Made by a program: the position numbers and the translations under genes. From assembly GCA_004322135.1 (NCBI GenBank), contig SCSG01000002.1, positions 1-47,671 of the forward strand: a DNA stretch of 47,671 nt. The letters are read 5' to 3'. Each line of letters opens with the position of its first letter. Positions within the stretch are counted from its first letter, which is position 1. Source of the DNA: Burkholderiaceae bacterium. GTDB taxonomy: Bacteria > Pseudomonadota > Gammaproteobacteria > Burkholderiales > Burkholderiaceae_B. The notes under the pieces were generated by a model that worked only from the letters and a program-made list of their open reading frames with translations, ran no database searches and was not told the origin of the DNA. Of this stretch, positions 6,646 through 17,975 are shown piece after piece.

Positions 6646-9600
6646 CTACGCCGCATTTTCCGTCGACAACTCGGCCTGCTTGAGAACCAGCTGCGTGGCT
6701 CCTTCCGCAAGATCCGGGGGGTAGCCGTACTTGGCCAGCATCCGTCGTACATTGCGACGCAAACTGGCGCGCACCGACTCACGCTGAGCCCAATCAAGCT
6801 TGGGCATCTTTCGAACCATTTCAGCCAACTCACGGGCCATCAGGCGCAGGACATCGCTTTGCATCGCTTCACGTGCAGACTCGTTCTCGGCCAACGCATC
6901 ATAGAACGCTGATTCCTCGTTGCTCAGACCGAGTTCCTGGCCATGCTGTTGCGCATCTCGCAGACTTTTTGCCAAGTCGATCAAGCGGGCGATCATCTCG
7001 GCGGTAGAGATGGCTTTGTTGGTGTAACGCAACATGGCGTCTTCCAGTGCTTCACGAAATTTCTTACTTCGCACGAGATTGCTACGCTCGGTGACGCGAA
7101 TCTGGTCAGACAACAATTTGCGCAAAGTCTCCAGTGCCAGGTTCTTCTGTTCCAGAGCGGCCACACGTTGAAGGAACTCGTCACTCAGGATATCGAGACG
7201 CGCCTCGTCAAGCCCCGCCACAGAAAACAGATCAATCACCTCGTCGGCGGCCACAGCCCCGCCGATAACCTGACGCACAGCCGCATCAATATCCCGTTGC
7301 CAGCCCCGACTATCGGCACCGCTTTCGTCAGCGAGGCGTTTCCGAATCATGGCCACACAACGCTGGAAAAAGGCCAGGTGTGGTGTGATGGTGGTTGTTT
7401 CGGGACAAGGCACGGCCAGCGCGAAGGCGGTCGAAAGCTCCTTTACCAGCGTGCGAAACCTGCGCCAACCGTCATTCTGGCCCAGCACATGGTCGATGGC
7501 GCGCAAGTACAGCGGCAACACGTCATGTGGCCCGGCATTCAGCGCGTACGTGTAATCGCAGCCGTGAAAGAAATCACGCAACTTTTCAAACGCCGCTTGC
7601 ATAGCCGGTACGGCTTCATCCTGCACCTTGCGTACCGCCAACCCCGAACCGCCAGCACGAGCGTAGGTCGCAAGCGCATCAGCCAACTGGTCAGCCAGCC
7701 CCAGCAAATCTACGATCAACCCACCTGGCTTGTCGCCATACACGCGGTTCACGCGTGCGATGGCCTGCATTAGGTTGTGGCCAGCCAGCGGCTTGTCCAG
7801 ATACAAAGTGTGCGCCGGTGGGCAGTCGAAACCCGTCAGCCACATGTCGCACACGATCACCAGCCGCAGATCGTCAGCAGGGTCTTTGAATCGTTCTGCC
7901 AGGCGCTTGCGCGCGGTCTTGGTGCGTACATGATTGCGCAATGGCTCGGGGTCGTCGCTGCCGCCGGTAACGATTACCTTCATCGCACCACGCTCATCGT
8001 CCTCGTCATGCCAATCTGGGCGCAACACACGAATGGCCTCATAAAGCCGTGCGGCAATGTCGCGGCTCATGGTCACCACCATGGCCTTACCTTCCATGGC
8101 TGCGCGGCGCGCCTCCCAATGTTCAACGATGAACGCAGCCACACGCTCGGTGCGCTCGGGCGCGCCCACTAGCGATTCCAACTGTATGCGGACGCTGGCC
8201 TCTACATCCTCACCACGCTCCCCAGCGTTGACGACGTATTCCAGTTCGTTTTCGGCAACACGTGTACCCTCGTCGTCCACATGTAGCTTGACGATACGCG
8301 ATTCGTAATACAGCGGCTTGGTGGCTCCATCCTCCACCGCCTGCCGAATGTCGTACACGTCGGCATACTCACCGAACACGTGGATGGTGTTCTTGTCGTC
8401 GCCTTCCAGCGGTGTGCCGGTGAAGCCCACGAACGTGGCATTCGGCAAGGCCTCGCGCATCCAGCGCGCGCCACCTTCCACGAAACCGTACTGGCTGCGA
8501 TGAGCCTCATCGGCCATCACCACCACGTTACAGCGCTCGGAAACCACACCGGTGCCTTCCGCAAACTTCTGGATGGTGGTGAACACCACGCCACCCGCAG
8601 CACGGTCGAGCAGTGCTTTCAAATGATCTCGGTTGGCGGCCTGCACTGGCGACTGACGCAACAATGCACGACCGGCGGCAAACGTATCGAACAGTTGATC
8701 GTCCAGATCGTTGCGGTCGGTAATCATCACCACTGTCGGGTTGGCCAGACGTGGCTCACGAATCAACGCACCAGCCAGCATCAGCATAGTCAGCGATTTT
8801 CCCGAACCTTGCGTGTGCCACACCACACCACCACGCCCATCGCCATCAGGCTTCAAGTGCTCCAGCACGCTGGCGCGCGCTTTACGCACGGCGCGAAACT
8901 GGTGATACCCTGCCACCTTCTTGATGATGTCGCCGCGTTCGTCTTTCTCAAACGTGACGCACGAGCGCAGGTAATCCAGCAGCGCACGCGGTTCCAGCAA
9001 CCCCCGTATCAGCGCTTCCAACGTCGGCGCGCCACCTTCATCCGCCAGCGGTCGCCACGGCATAAAGCGGCCGGGGCCGGCAGTCATGGAACCCACGCGG
9101 GTCAGCATGCCGTCTGATACCGCGCACAACACATTGGGTACGAACAGGTCGGGCGCAGTGTTCATGTAACGCTTGAGCTGGTCGATGGCCACGCCAAGGT
9201 CGGCCTTCTCGTCCGTTGGGTCTTTCAGCTCGATTACCACGACCGGCAGGCCATTCAGGAACAGCAATAAATCCGGGCGGATGTGCTTGCTTGACGCACC
9301 TGCAATAGTGAGCTGGCGCACCGCCAACCAGTCATTGGCTGCCGGGTTGTCAAAATCGACCAGGCGCACGCGACCGCCACGCATCTCGCCAGACTTCGCG
9401 TCGCGGTATTCAACCGGCAGGCCATCCACCAGCAGGCCATGGAACCAGCGGTTGTTCTGGATCAGCGTCGGGTACGGTGGGTGCGCCAGTGTGCGCACCA
9501 CGCCTTCCAGAGTTTCATGGGGCAAACCGGGATTCAGACGTTGTAATGCGAAAATCAAGCGGCTTCGTAGCAGGCACTGACCGGCGTCAGTGCGTTCACC

Positions 9601-9705
9601 CGCGTCGTCGATCTCCACACCGCGCTTGACGGCGGTGTCTATCGCACCGAAATAAACAGCAGCTACGTCTTCCACAAGCTGCTCGGTTGGCGAAGGGTTC
9701 GTCAT
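6646..9705 (-). CDS. hsdR: Type I restriction enzyme R subunit (HsdR)
   Basis: A 1019-residue motor and nuclease subunit of a type I restriction-modification complex, which translocates unmethylated DNA and cuts it at a distance. The N-terminal nuclease domain shows the PD-(D/E)xK signature at D145, E159 and K161 (PDLLLFLNG...IELKD). The SF2 helicase motor has Walker A GSGKS (300-304), a DEAH box at 399-402, TGTPLEG as motif III, and LTGFDCP and QAIARVNR as motifs V and VI. The C-terminal third is helical and probably contacts the methylase. It overlaps the abi-like gene by 4 bp and is the last gene of the operon. All motifs are intact. Confidence 0.95.
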   Translation of the reverse strand: MTNPSPTEQLVEDVAAVYFGAIDTAVKRGVEIDDAGERTDAGQCLLRSRLIFALQRLNPGLPHETLEGVVRTLAHPPYPTLIQNNRWFHGLLVDGLPVEYRDAKSGEMRGGRVRLVDFDNPAANDWLAVRQLTIAGASSKHIRPDLLLFLNGLPVVVIELKDPTDEKADLGVAIDQLKRYMNTAPDLFVPNVLCAVSDGMLTRVGSMTAGPGRFMPWRPLADEGGAPTLEALIRGLLEPRALLDYLRSCVTFEKDERGDIIKKVAGYHQFRAVRKARASVLEHLKPDGDGRGGVVWHTQGSGKSLTMLMLAGALIREPRLANPTVVMITDRNDLDDQLFDTFAAGRALLRQSPVQAANRDHLKALLDRAAGGVVFTTIQKFAEGTGVVSERCNVVVMADEAHRSQYGFVEGGARWMREALPNATFVGFTGTPLEGDDKNTIHVFGEYADVYDIRQAVEDGATKPLYYESRIVKLHVDDEGTRVAENELEYVVNAGERGEDVEASVRIQLESLVGAPERTERVAAFIVEHWEARRAAMEGKAMVVTMSRDIAARLYEAIRVLRPDWHDEDDERGAMKVIVTGGSDDPEPLRNHVRTKTARKRLAERFKDPADDLRLVIVCDMWLTGFDCPPAHTLYLDKPLAGHNLMQAIARVNRVYGDKPGGLIVDLLGLADQLADALATYARAGGSGLAVRKVQDEAVPAMQAAFEKLRDFFHGCDYTYALNAGPHDVLPLYLRAIDHVLGQNDGWRRFRTLVKELSTAFALAVPCPETTTITPHLAFFQRCVAMIRKRLADESGADSRGWQRDIDAAVRQVIGGAVAADEVIDLFSVAGLDEARLDILSDEFLQRVAALEQKNLALETLRKLLSDQIRVTERSNLVRSKKFREALEDAMLRYTNKAISTAEMIARLIDLAKSLRDAQQHGQELGLSNEESAFYDALAENESAREAMQSDVLRLMARELAEMVRKMPKLDWAQRESVRASLRRNVRRMLAKYGYPPDLAEGATQLVLKQAELSTENAA

Positions 9706-10421
9706 GGAGCTACTTCCTTGTCACTATAAGACGCATCGGCAGCGCCATTGTTCTCCGCGATGTGTTCGGTTACGGCCGCCCTGTATGCCTCGCGATCCGC
9801 GTCAAACAACACGCGGCTGGGCGACAGTTCCAACTCACCCAATTGGATCACTCCATTATCGCGGTCGAACGCCTCATTGAAATCCTTGTGATCCTCGTAG
9901 TAAACCCGCGCTCCAGGCGCCTGCATTAGGGTGTCATGATGAATGCGGTAGAGGAACGCGACGATGGTGTCCGCCGCCTGAGCGGCCAGCGTCGCCTGAC
10001 GCAAATCAAGCCGCGCGGCAAAGCTGTCACGCCCATGCGATGCCATGCCGTAGTTGTTGCGCAGTTCACAAAGACCTTGAATCGTTTGCAGCAGCCCACG
10101 CATGGTTTTCGTCACCGAGTCGCGGGCCTTGGTCTGGTCGGGGTGATTGCGCGGCAACAGACTCAGGCGATTGGTTGTTTCCCTGAGCAGCTGCGGAGCG
10201 TCCCAGTTTGAGTCGGCTGGTTGGCCGAGGTCGGCCAGTACGGTCTTGCAGACAGACTCGACCAACACCTTGGAGAGGTCAAACGCAAAATCTGGAACGT
10301 TCTCCAACGCGTTCTCTATAGCATGAATTTGCTTTTCTATCGCCTCAATTGGGCCATCAAGCAACGCGGCGCGTGTGCCGGTCATCTGGAAGCGCACTAT
10401 CGGCGGCGCAGGCTCAGCCAT
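9702..10421 (-). CDS. Abi-C-like (abortive infection family) protein inside the RM operon
   Basis: A 239-residue protein lying between hsdS and hsdR. The first half is helical. The second half carries a LRNNYGMASHGRDSF segment resembling the RNxxGxxHG motif of abortive infection C-terminal (Abi-C) domains, which are often encoded in type I RM operons. Whether such proteins kill infected cells or only assist the complex is not settled. The start at 10421 overlaps the hsdS stop by 8 bp (ATGGCTGA). A start 27 bp upstream is possible but less tightly coupled. The 3' end overlaps hsdR by 4 bp, so it is a genuine operon member. Confidence 0.75.
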   Translation of the reverse strand: MAEPAPPIVRFQMTGTRAALLDGPIEAIEKQIHAIENALENVPDFAFDLSKVLVESVCKTVLADLGQPADSNWDAPQLLRETTNRLSLLPRNHPDQTKARDSVTKTMRGLLQTIQGLCELRNNYGMASHGRDSFAARLDLRQATLAAQAADTIVAFLYRIHHDTLMQAPGARVYYEDHKDFNEAFDRDNGVIQLGELELSPSRVLFDADREAYRAAVTEHIAENNGAADASYSDKEVAP

Positions 10422-11742
10422 GGACAACTGCCACGCGGACGACACCACTCAAGAGGCGCGGCAACAGGTAGTCGCGCATTTCGGCCAGCTTTGCCGATTC
10501 CTTCACACACGCCGTAAGCAAAGCAAATAGGGGCTCCGCCTGTTTTCGGTATGCCGCCGTCACATCCGAGGTCGGCTTGATAATCGGTAACGGGCGGAAA
10601 GTACGTTTGCTGATCTCCGCAAAGGTCGTGCCACTTGCGTGCGCTTTGATCGTGCCCATTGAGCATGCCGCCCAGTTGAGGACAAAAATCGGAGGCAGCG
10701 GCCCATCGCACACCATAGCGATGAAACCCTGGTTGATCGCGGTCGGAACACCTGCAATAGCGAGGTACCCGACCGGTGCGCGCGAAGACATCAACACCGT
10801 ACCAACGGGAAGCATACCGGAACTGATACGTTCAACGCCCTCGTCCGTGATGCAGCGCTCCGTGTCGAGCAGAACAGGATGTTCGAGGCGTGACATATCC
10901 TTCGGCGTCGCCCAGCAGTGCGTACCACCTTCCCAGAACTCCGCGTCCTTGGTACTCGGTGTTGCACCGCCCTTTACTGTAACGACATCCCCAACCGCTT
11001 TTACCTCCCACCCGTCCGGCACGGGGCCGATGTCGGAGTCTACAAAGACCGTAGGCAACGCGTCGAAGACGGCCTGTGGCATGGAGGGAAAGCCGGCGGC
11101 ACCAGCGGCCTTGGCCTTGACAGGATCGAAATCCACGAACCAGGCACGGAAGATGGCTCGTGCCAACTGTTCCAGCTTCTGCGCAGTGCGCCGGTTCTGT
11201 TCGATCTTGTCATCCAGAGCACTGAGAACTCCGGCTATGGCACGTTGTTCAGTAAGAGATGGGATGCGCATGGGGTGTGCGCGTAGCTGCCCCAAATTGG
11301 AGTGTGGCACCCCTGTTTGAATCGCATTAGCAGCGATGTACTGCTGCTCAACTGGATTAGTGAAGTAGTAATAGATGAAAAGCGGGTCCGCCAAATCCTG
11401 GTTGATAGTTGCCTTCATCTGGCTTTGCGAAACTACGTAGCGATTCCACGGCGTGTCCGGAACGAGGGCCACTTGGCCAAGCGTTCCCCTCTGCGTAAAA
11501 ACCACGTCGCCGGGTCGAGCCAAATTCGCCCGCAACGATTCCGCCTTTTCCTCGGATACAAACGCAAAATTACCGCTGACCCAACGGCCACTACCCATAT
11601 TCTGCCCGCGAATAACAGGCACGCCACCTTCGGTGTAATCACTTGACACCAAGTTCGACCCAAACGGGCCTCCGACGATTGAGTTTGGGCTGTTCGCAGC
11701 AAGCTTACTGAATGGCAACTCGGACCAGACCGAATCAGTCAT
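10414..11742 (-). CDS. hsdS: Type I RM specificity subunit (HsdS)
   Basis: A 442-residue subunit that recognises the split target sequence for methylation and restriction. It has two target recognition domains: about 1-150 ([11 protein letters not shown]...[11 protein letters not shown]) and about 210-390 ([20 protein letters not shown]). They are separated by the conserved helix [24 protein letters not shown], with a second helix near the C-terminus ([16 protein letters not shown]). The ATG at 11742 forms an ATGA overlap with the hsdM stop, so it was preferred over a longer frame. The recognition sequence cannot be read from the protein. Confidence 0.93.
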   Translation of the reverse strand: MTDSVWSELPFSKLAANSPNSIVGGPFGSNLVSSDYTEGGVPVIRGQNMGSGRWVSGNFAFVSEEKAESLRANLARPGDVVFTQRGTLGQVALVPDTPWNRYVVSQSQMKATINQDLADPLFIYYYFTNPVEQQYIAANAIQTGVPHSNLGQLRAHPMRIPSLTEQRAIAGVLSALDDKIEQNRRTAQKLEQLARAIFRAWFVDFDPVKAKAAGAAGFPSMPQAVFDALPTVFVDSDIGPVPDGWEVKAVGDVVTVKGGATPSTKDAEFWEGGTHCWATPKDMSRLEHPVLLDTERCITDEGVERISSGMLPVGTVLMSSRAPVGYLAIAGVPTAINQGFIAMVCDGPLPPIFVLNWAACSMGTIKAHASGTTFAEISKRTFRPLPIIKPTSDVTAAYRKQAEPLFALLTACVKESAKLAEMRDYLLPRLLSGVVRVAVVHG

Positions 11743-13415
11743 GCCTGAAAGCTCCCCAGCTTCTTGCGCACAACACCCATTAACCGCTCCCCTTCCACAA
11801 AGCACCCCTCCAACTCTGTCAACAGACGCGGATATTTCTCTCCGAACGGCTCACCATCATCTTCCTGCTCTTCCGCGCCGACGTACCGCCCCGGTGTGAG
11901 AACGAATCCCTGCTTGCCAATGCCTTCAATGTCGGAGGCCTTACAGAAGCCTGGGACATCCACATATTCCCACACGCCGTGTTCGGCCTCGTCCCACCAG
12001 ACGGGTGCAGGCTCGCCGCGCCACTGACGGTAGGCGTAGACGATGCGACCGATGTCGGAATCGGGCTTGGGATCGCCCAGACCGTCGGCACACAGAGTTT
12101 CACCGTTGTTATCGCCAGTCAACACACGTAGAGTGCGGGTCTGCATGGTACCGAGCTTGCGCGCGTCGATGAATAACGTGTCGCCCTTGCGGTCACGGCC
12201 ACCGTGCTTCAGGTTGCGACCGGTCTTATCTCGGGTGAGGAACCATAGGCACGCCGGTATTCCTGTAGTAAGGAAGAGCTGCGCGGGAAGTGCCACGATG
12301 CAATCAACCAGATCGGCTTCGACGATCTTCCGACGAATCTCACCTTCGCCGCCACTACCAGATGAGAGCGAACCGTTGGCCATGACGAAACCGGCCACCC
12401 CGCCACCGTGGCCATTGGGCGGCGCGACGTGATGGATAAAGTGCTGAATCCAGGCGTAGTTGGCGTTGCCGGCTGGCGGCACACCGAAACGCCAGCGCAC
12501 GTCGCCCTCCAAGAGCCTCGCTGACCAATCAGAAATATTGAACGGCGGATTGGCAAGAATGTAGTCGGCCTTCAAATCCGGATGCAGATTACGCAGGAAA
12601 GAATCCGCCGGCTGAGGCCCAAGGTTGGCCTCTATGCCACGGATGGCAAGGTTCATGTGCGCCAACCGCCATGTGGTAGGGTTGGACTCCTGCCCAAAAA
12701 TGGAAATATCAGTGGTCTGCCCGCCGTGCGCTTCAACGAAGCGCTCGGACTGCACAAACATGCCGGCCGAACCACAGCAAGGGTCATACACGCGACCTTC
12801 ATAGGGTTCGAGCATTTCCACCAGCAGACGCACGATGCAACGCGGTGTGAAAAACTCGCCACCCAGCTTGCCTTCTGCCTGGGCGAACTTGCCGAGAAAG
12901 TATTCGTAGACGCGACCCAGCGTGTCACGTGCCTGGACACGGCTACCCTTGAAACCGATGTCAGCGATCAGATCGATCAGACCTTTCATCTTTTCCGGCG
13001 CGATGCCGCGACGGGCGTAGTCACGCGGCAGCTTGCCCTTGAGGTTAGGGTTGTCGCGTTCCACCGCCAGAATGGCATTGTCGATCAGAGTGGCGATGTC
13101 GGGCCTTGTTGCCTGATCCTGAAGATTTTTCCAGCGTGCTTCGGGTGGCACCCAGAACACCCGCTCGGCGGTGTACTCGTCGCGGCTTTCCAGTAGGCTT
13201 TCGAGCTGAGTACCGGTAATGCCGTCGGCTTCAAGCTCTTTCTTGAGGGCTTCCTTGCGCGCTTCGAACGAGTCGGAAATGTATTTCAGGAACAGCATGC
13301 CCAGTACCACATGCTTGTACTCGGCAGCATCGATCTGGCCACGCAGGGTATCGGCGGCCTTCCACAGGGTATCGGCGTAGTCGAGGTCGGGATTGGTTGG
13401 TTGCGTGCTGTTCAT
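11739..13415 (-). CDS. hsdM: Type I RM DNA methyltransferase subunit (HsdM)
   Basis: A 558-residue N6-adenine methyltransferase that protects host DNA and forms the core of the restriction complex. It has the N-terminal helical domain ([19 protein letters not shown]), the GEFFTPR linker (187-192), the SAM-binding motif DPCCGSAG (211-218) and the catalytic NPPF (289-292). It is the first gene of hsdM-hsdS-abi-hsdR, all overlapping. A possible -10 (TATAGT, complement of 13489-13494) lies upstream, but no clear -35 accompanies it. Confidence 0.95.
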   Translation of the reverse strand: MNSTQPTNPDLDYADTLWKAADTLRGQIDAAEYKHVVLGMLFLKYISDSFEARKEALKKELEADGITGTQLESLLESRDEYTAERVFWVPPEARWKNLQDQATRPDIATLIDNAILAVERDNPNLKGKLPRDYARRGIAPEKMKGLIDLIADIGFKGSRVQARDTLGRVYEYFLGKFAQAEGKLGGEFFTPRCIVRLLVEMLEPYEGRVYDPCCGSAGMFVQSERFVEAHGGQTTDISIFGQESNPTTWRLAHMNLAIRGIEANLGPQPADSFLRNLHPDLKADYILANPPFNISDWSARLLEGDVRWRFGVPPAGNANYAWIQHFIHHVAPPNGHGGGVAGFVMANGSLSSGSGGEGEIRRKIVEADLVDCIVALPAQLFLTTGIPACLWFLTRDKTGRNLKHGGRDRKGDTLFIDARKLGTMQTRTLRVLTGDNNGETLCADGLGDPKPDSDIGRIVYAYRQWRGEPAPVWWDEAEHGVWEYVDVPGFCKASDIEGIGKQGFVLTPGRYVGAEEQEDDGEPFGEKYPRLLTELEGCFVEGERLMGVVRKKLGSFQA

Positions 13416-13733
13416 CCTGTTTCCTGGCGGGCGCGGCGGTTGCCTGCGCCATTCTAAGCAATCATCGTGCCTTGCTCAGATTCGTTACACTATATAACAT
13501 ATGGCGCGACAGCCCTCATTCTACTTGTGACGAACGTTCCTCAACCGCTTCTGGCCAAAAACAGTGGAAGAAACGCATTGCGTCACAAAGTGGTTCCACC
13601 CTTTCATGCAGCGGTTCTCGACCATCAGATAGCGATTGAACACCTCGCTGCCCCGCCCGCATCGCGTTCATCGCAGTACTCAGCGGAGTCATGGGCTTTG
13701 TTGAGTTGGCGTTTTTGTATCGCCTTGAATGAT
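13416..13733. other. Region upstream of hsdM with no firm gene
   Basis: This 318-bp stretch probably carries the hsdM promoter near its left end (AT-rich patch around 13486-13503). A minus-strand frame of about 58 codons (beginning MTPLSTAMNAM, ending near 13516) is open, but has no recognisable family and no strong ribosome binding site. It could be a small unannotated gene or decayed sequence. Confidence 0.4.
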
Positions 13734-13889
13734 TCATGCCTTCCGCGTCAAGGCATCCCACAGCGTCTGGCCACTCGTGCGGTCCAGCCAATGCGCTGAC
13801 ATCCCGAAGGCCCGTGGCCCAAGACAGTCGCACCGCTGGCTATCTCCGATAAACAGCACCTCGCTTGGCGAACACCCCACAGGGCACCA
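13734..13889 (-). pseudogene. HAD-superfamily hydrolase C-terminal fragment
   Basis: A minus-strand frame ending at TGA 13734-13736 encodes a segment reading SEVLFIGDSQRCDCLGPRAF, then GMSAHWLDR. This closely matches the last motif region of HAD phosphatases (VLFVGDSxxxDxxGAxxAGMxxxWLDR). The frame is closed upstream by TAA at 13890-13892, so only about 50 codons remain and the catalytic DxDGT part is absent. It is a relic of a gene probably lost when the toxin-antitoxin and restriction genes arrived. Confidence 0.6.
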
Positions 13890-13960
13890 TTACAGGCAGG
13901 GATCAGCGGAACATCAGCGTTGGCATGTTCATACGCGCAAGGGAAGCGACACCCCAAGCT

Positions 13961-14236
13961 TCAGCGATTCTCTCTGGTGTGCCACAGCCGCAGGATATAA
14001 ATATCCGATTCCTGAATTTCATAGCGAATTTCGTACGACTGGACCAGTATTCGGCGAACTTCTCGTGACTGAAACTGGAAAAGCTGATCGCCAATACGCG
14101 GGTTGGTCAGCAAGATAGTGGGGGCGCTGACAAGCGCCTGGACAGCCCGAGCTGCGGCAGGTTCATTCGCCTTGGCCAGAAATTCGTACAGGCGCGACAA
14201 GTCGGAAAGCGCCTTGCTTGTCCACCTGAGCACCAT
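13961..14236 (-). CDS. ParE/RelE-family toxin
   Basis: A 91-residue protein of the ParE/RelE toxin fold. It shows the family layout: KALSDLSRLYEFL helix, the long second helix with ARAVQALV, then the strands ending in YEIRYEIQESDIYILRLWHTREN. ParE members poison DNA gyrase and RelE members cleave ribosome-bound mRNA; sequence alone favours ParE-like, without proof. The ATG overlaps the antitoxin stop as TGATG (14238-14234), showing coupling. The frame is intact. Confidence 0.87.
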   Translation of the reverse strand: MVLRWTSKALSDLSRLYEFLAKANEPAAARAVQALVSAPTILLTNPRIGDQLFQFQSREVRRILVQSYEIRYEIQESDIYILRLWHTRENR

Positions 14237-14502
14237 CAGCGAGGCACAGGCAGCGCTTGGGCCGTGCCCAAGCTGTCCGCCCAGGATCTCACCGCCTGGT
14301 GGTCGATGACCCGGCCTGCATCGACATCAGCCAGTGCCTCATGGGTGAGCCGATCCCGTTCTTCCTCCTGCGCGACCCAGGCCGCCAGCGCCTGCTTCAT
14401 GACCCAGCCGCGTGATCGTTCGAGTCGCGCTGCCACCTTGTCCACCTTGTCGGCAAGCTCCAGCGGCACATGCGCGGTCAGCACCTTGGTTGTCGCAGTC
14501 AT
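14236..14502 (-). CDS. Ribbon-helix-helix antitoxin of the ParE-type pair
   Basis: An 88-residue antitoxin. The N-terminal TKVLTAHVPLELADKVDKVAARL, followed by RSRGWVMKQAL, matches the strand and two helices of a CopG-type ribbon-helix-helix DNA-binding domain. The C-terminal part (about 50-88) would bind the toxin. The start at 14502 follows GGGGCG with normal spacing; an ATG at 14514 adds four residues. It precedes the toxin with a 1-nt overlap and probably represses the pair's promoter. Confidence 0.85.
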   Translation of the reverse strand: MTATTKVLTAHVPLELADKVDKVAARLERSRGWVMKQALAAWVAQEEERDRLTHEALADVDAGRVIDHQAVRSWADSLGTAQALPVPR

Positions 14503-14663
14503 GTCACGCCCCATCCGAGTTGATTAAGGGATAATCATAGTGATTAAAAATGAATCGCACAAGAGGCGCTCGTACCATACATTGACGGTAGCAGCCACCT
14601 TTTCGCTAGAAACGGCATCCAGACCTTCAGAATGTTCGAAGCCACGCAACGAGAGTTCAAAGC

Positions 14664-14711
14664 TTGGGGACATTCGACAAAAATCGACAATAAATGTAAC
14701 AGTGTCCCCAC
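14664..14711. repeat. Inverted repeat TGGGGACA/TGTCCCCA enclosing TCGACAA motifs
   Basis: TGGGGACA (14665-14672) and TGTCCCCA (14703-14710) form 8-bp arms. Between them, TCGACAA occurs twice (14674-14680 and 14684-14690). The second copy, with its neighbour, reads ATCGACAA, the same motif as in the repeat cluster at 6251-6319 on the other side of the restriction island. It lies directly upstream of the groESL promoter. It looks like remnant insertion-sequence end DNA, but no transposase was found. Confidence 0.4.
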
Positions 14712-14715
14712 CCTC

Positions 14716-14743
14716 TTGAAGATTTCCATATCACCTCTATAAT
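14716..14743 (+). promoter_or_regulatory. sigma70-type groESL promoter
   Basis: TTGAAG (14716-14721) and a perfect TATAAT (14738-14743) are separated by 16 bp. The CIRCE operator begins at the last base of the -10 box, so HrcA binding would block transcription start. No separate sigma32 promoter with good spacing was found. Confidence 0.7.
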
Positions 14744-14769
14744 TAGCACTCGATGGGTCAGAGTGCTAA
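14743..14769 (+). promoter_or_regulatory. CIRCE element (HrcA operator)
   Basis: A perfect match to the CIRCE consensus, TTAGCACTC-N9-GAGTGCTAA, located 54 bp before the groES start. HrcA binds CIRCE and represses chaperonin genes until heat shock titrates GroEL away. The hrcA gene is not in this window. Confidence 0.95.
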
Positions 14770-14822
14770 CAATCTGCCCTTACGGTTAATATCGACCAAT
14801 TTTTTGATACAGGAGTTCCTTT

Positions 14823-15110
14823 ATGGCACTGCGTCCTTTGAATGATCGTGTGATCATCAAACGCCTGGACAACGAGCGTACAACCGCTTCGGGTATTGTT
14901 ATCCCTGAAAGCGCCGCCGAAAAGCCCGATCAAGGCGAAGTCATCGCTGTTGGTCCTGGCAAAAGAAGCGAAGACGGCAAGCTCTCGCCCGTCGACGTCA
15001 AGGCTGGCGACAAGGTTCTGTTCGGCAAGTATGCCGGCCAGGCCGTGAAAGTCGATGGCGAAGAACTGCTCGTCATCCGCGAGGACGAAATCCTCGCCGT
15101 CATTCAGTAA
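14823..15110 (+). CDS. groES: Co-chaperonin GroES
   Basis: A 95-residue co-chaperonin that caps the GroEL ring during ATP-dependent protein folding in the cytoplasm. It starts with the family motif [15 protein letters not shown], has the mobile-loop region [18 protein letters not shown] (about 19-36) and the C-terminal [18 protein letters not shown]. An AGGAG sequence lies 8 bp before the ATG. It is the first gene of groES-groEL, with 31 bp between the genes, under the CIRCE promoter. Confidence 0.97.
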   Translation: MALRPLNDRVIIKRLDNERTTASGIVIPESAAEKPDQGEVIAVGPGKRSEDGKLSPVDVKAGDKVLFGKYAGQAVKVDGEELLVIREDEILAVIQ

Positions 15111-15126
15111 TTTACAAACGAATTAA

Positions 15127-16791
<1,665 letters not shown>

Positions 16792-16853
16792 GCCACGCAC
16801 ATACGCCTGTGAAGACAGGAGCGGTTTCGGCCGCACCTGCCGACAATTCCGGG

Positions 16854-16887
16854 AAAAGGCCTCCGATTCATTCGGAGGCCTTTTTTT
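16854..16887 (+). terminator. Rho-independent terminator of groESL
   Basis: A perfect 9-bp GC-rich stem, GGCCTCCGA / TCGGAGGCC, with a 5-nt loop, is flanked by A4 upstream and followed by T7. It is 63 bp after the groEL stop. Confidence 0.93.
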
Positions 16888-17094
16888 GTTACGGCCAGCA
16901 GGGGCGCGGTTCACGAGAACTGCCCCTATGCCGATTTCGTGCTGAGGCTGACAGTATTAAGAATCTGGGTCTGGATATCGTTGCTGGAACGTGCATGCCG
17001 CGCACCGGGCGAGTAAGCCAAGTATGAGCCTCGCCAGTTCCTCAGACCGACTGCACAGTTCAAACGTATTTCAATGCCTGATGCCGGGCAGGCG

Positions 17095-17289
17095 TTAAGC
17101 GACGGTATTGACTATTGTGCCGACGGAGCCGGAAGTAGCCAGTTTCGGAACAGAGTTGACCAAGCCCATGATGAGCTGTTGATTTGAGTCCATCACCTTT
17201 TTGAGCAGGTTGTTCTGCGCCTCTTGCTGGGCGTTGAAGTCCTGCAGTGCCGCAGCCGTGCCAACGGTGTTTTGTACAGACATATCCAT
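17095..17289 (-). CDS. YjfB-like putative motility protein
   Basis: A 64-residue protein. MDMSVQNTVGTAAALQDFN, followed by a central coil with NNLLKKVMDSNQQLI, resembles the short YjfB/putative motility protein family, whose role is not defined. The start at 17289 was chosen because GGAG lies about 7 bp upstream; a longer frame runs to 17469 but adds atypical sequence. No flagellar genes are nearby, so the context does not support a motility role here. Confidence 0.7.
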   Translation of the reverse strand: MDMSVQNTVGTAAALQDFNAQQEAQNNLLKKVMDSNQQLIMGLVNSVPKLATSGSVGTIVNTVA

Positions 17290-17569
17290 AAGAATCTCCA
17301 CAAGGGTTGATACATAATACGGGCCCAGGAAGCTAAAGCCAAGTCCTATGGCCGTCAGCACGGTTAACGTCGTTCCCGTCCCAATCTTTACGTCGGTTTG
17401 GCCCGAAGGAAGAATCAGGCCATTCCAAGCAACCCCCAAGCAGGCCGATGCAAGCCGCCACGCCCGCACACGCGCAGGCGACGTCCATTACAATGCAACC
17501 TTGCAGCGCCCAGAGACCAAGCCGGGCGCGAATCCGGCGGAACTGTGCCGCCCTTCATTCCAAGGCGCC

Positions 17570-17953
17570 ATGAACGACACGCACTCACCACACAAAAGCA
17601 AAGGCGGACTGGGGCGCCTGGGCGGTGCCGTGCGCTATTCGTTACAGGGACTGGGCGCCGCCATCCGGCACGAAGCAGCCTTTCGCCAGGAACTGTGTGT
17701 GGCGGTCATCCTGACACCTGTTGCGTTCTGGCTGGGCAACACGCTAATAGAACGGATACTTTTGGTGGCGGCGGTTTTCCTCGTGCTGATTGTCGAGTTG
17801 CTGAACTCCGGCATGGAGGCACTTGCCGATGCCATCACGCTGAATGAACACCCACTGATCGGCCGCGCCAAAGATCTCGGTAGCGCCGCCGTCATGCTTT
17901 CCATTGTGCTGGCCTGCATCATCTGGCTGGCTGTAATAGCCAGCCACACCTGA
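17570..17953 (+). CDS. dgkA: Diacylglycerol kinase (DgkA)
   Basis: A 127-residue inner-membrane enzyme that phosphorylates diacylglycerol, recycling the lipid left from membrane-derived oligosaccharide synthesis. It has three membrane helices. The active-site pattern E76-x2-N79-x3-E83-x3-D87 ([15 protein letters not shown]) corresponds to E69, N72, E76 and D80 of the E. coli enzyme. The ATG at 17570 fits the family N-terminus; the upstream 74 codons in frame look non-coding. pyrF follows 22 bp downstream on the same strand. Confidence 0.92.
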   Translation: MNDTHSPHKSKGGLGRLGGAVRYSLQGLGAAIRHEAAFRQELCVAVILTPVAFWLGNTLIERILLVAAVFLVLIVELLNSGMEALADAITLNEHPLIGRAKDLGSAAVMLSIVLACIIWLAVIASHT

Positions 17954-17975
17954 CTTTCAATCCTCCAACCGCACC

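Noticed and set aside
5524-14502. CRISPR array within the defence island
   Set aside because: Repeats near 5.4 and 6.3 kb are few, unequal and irregularly spaced, and no cas genes are present.
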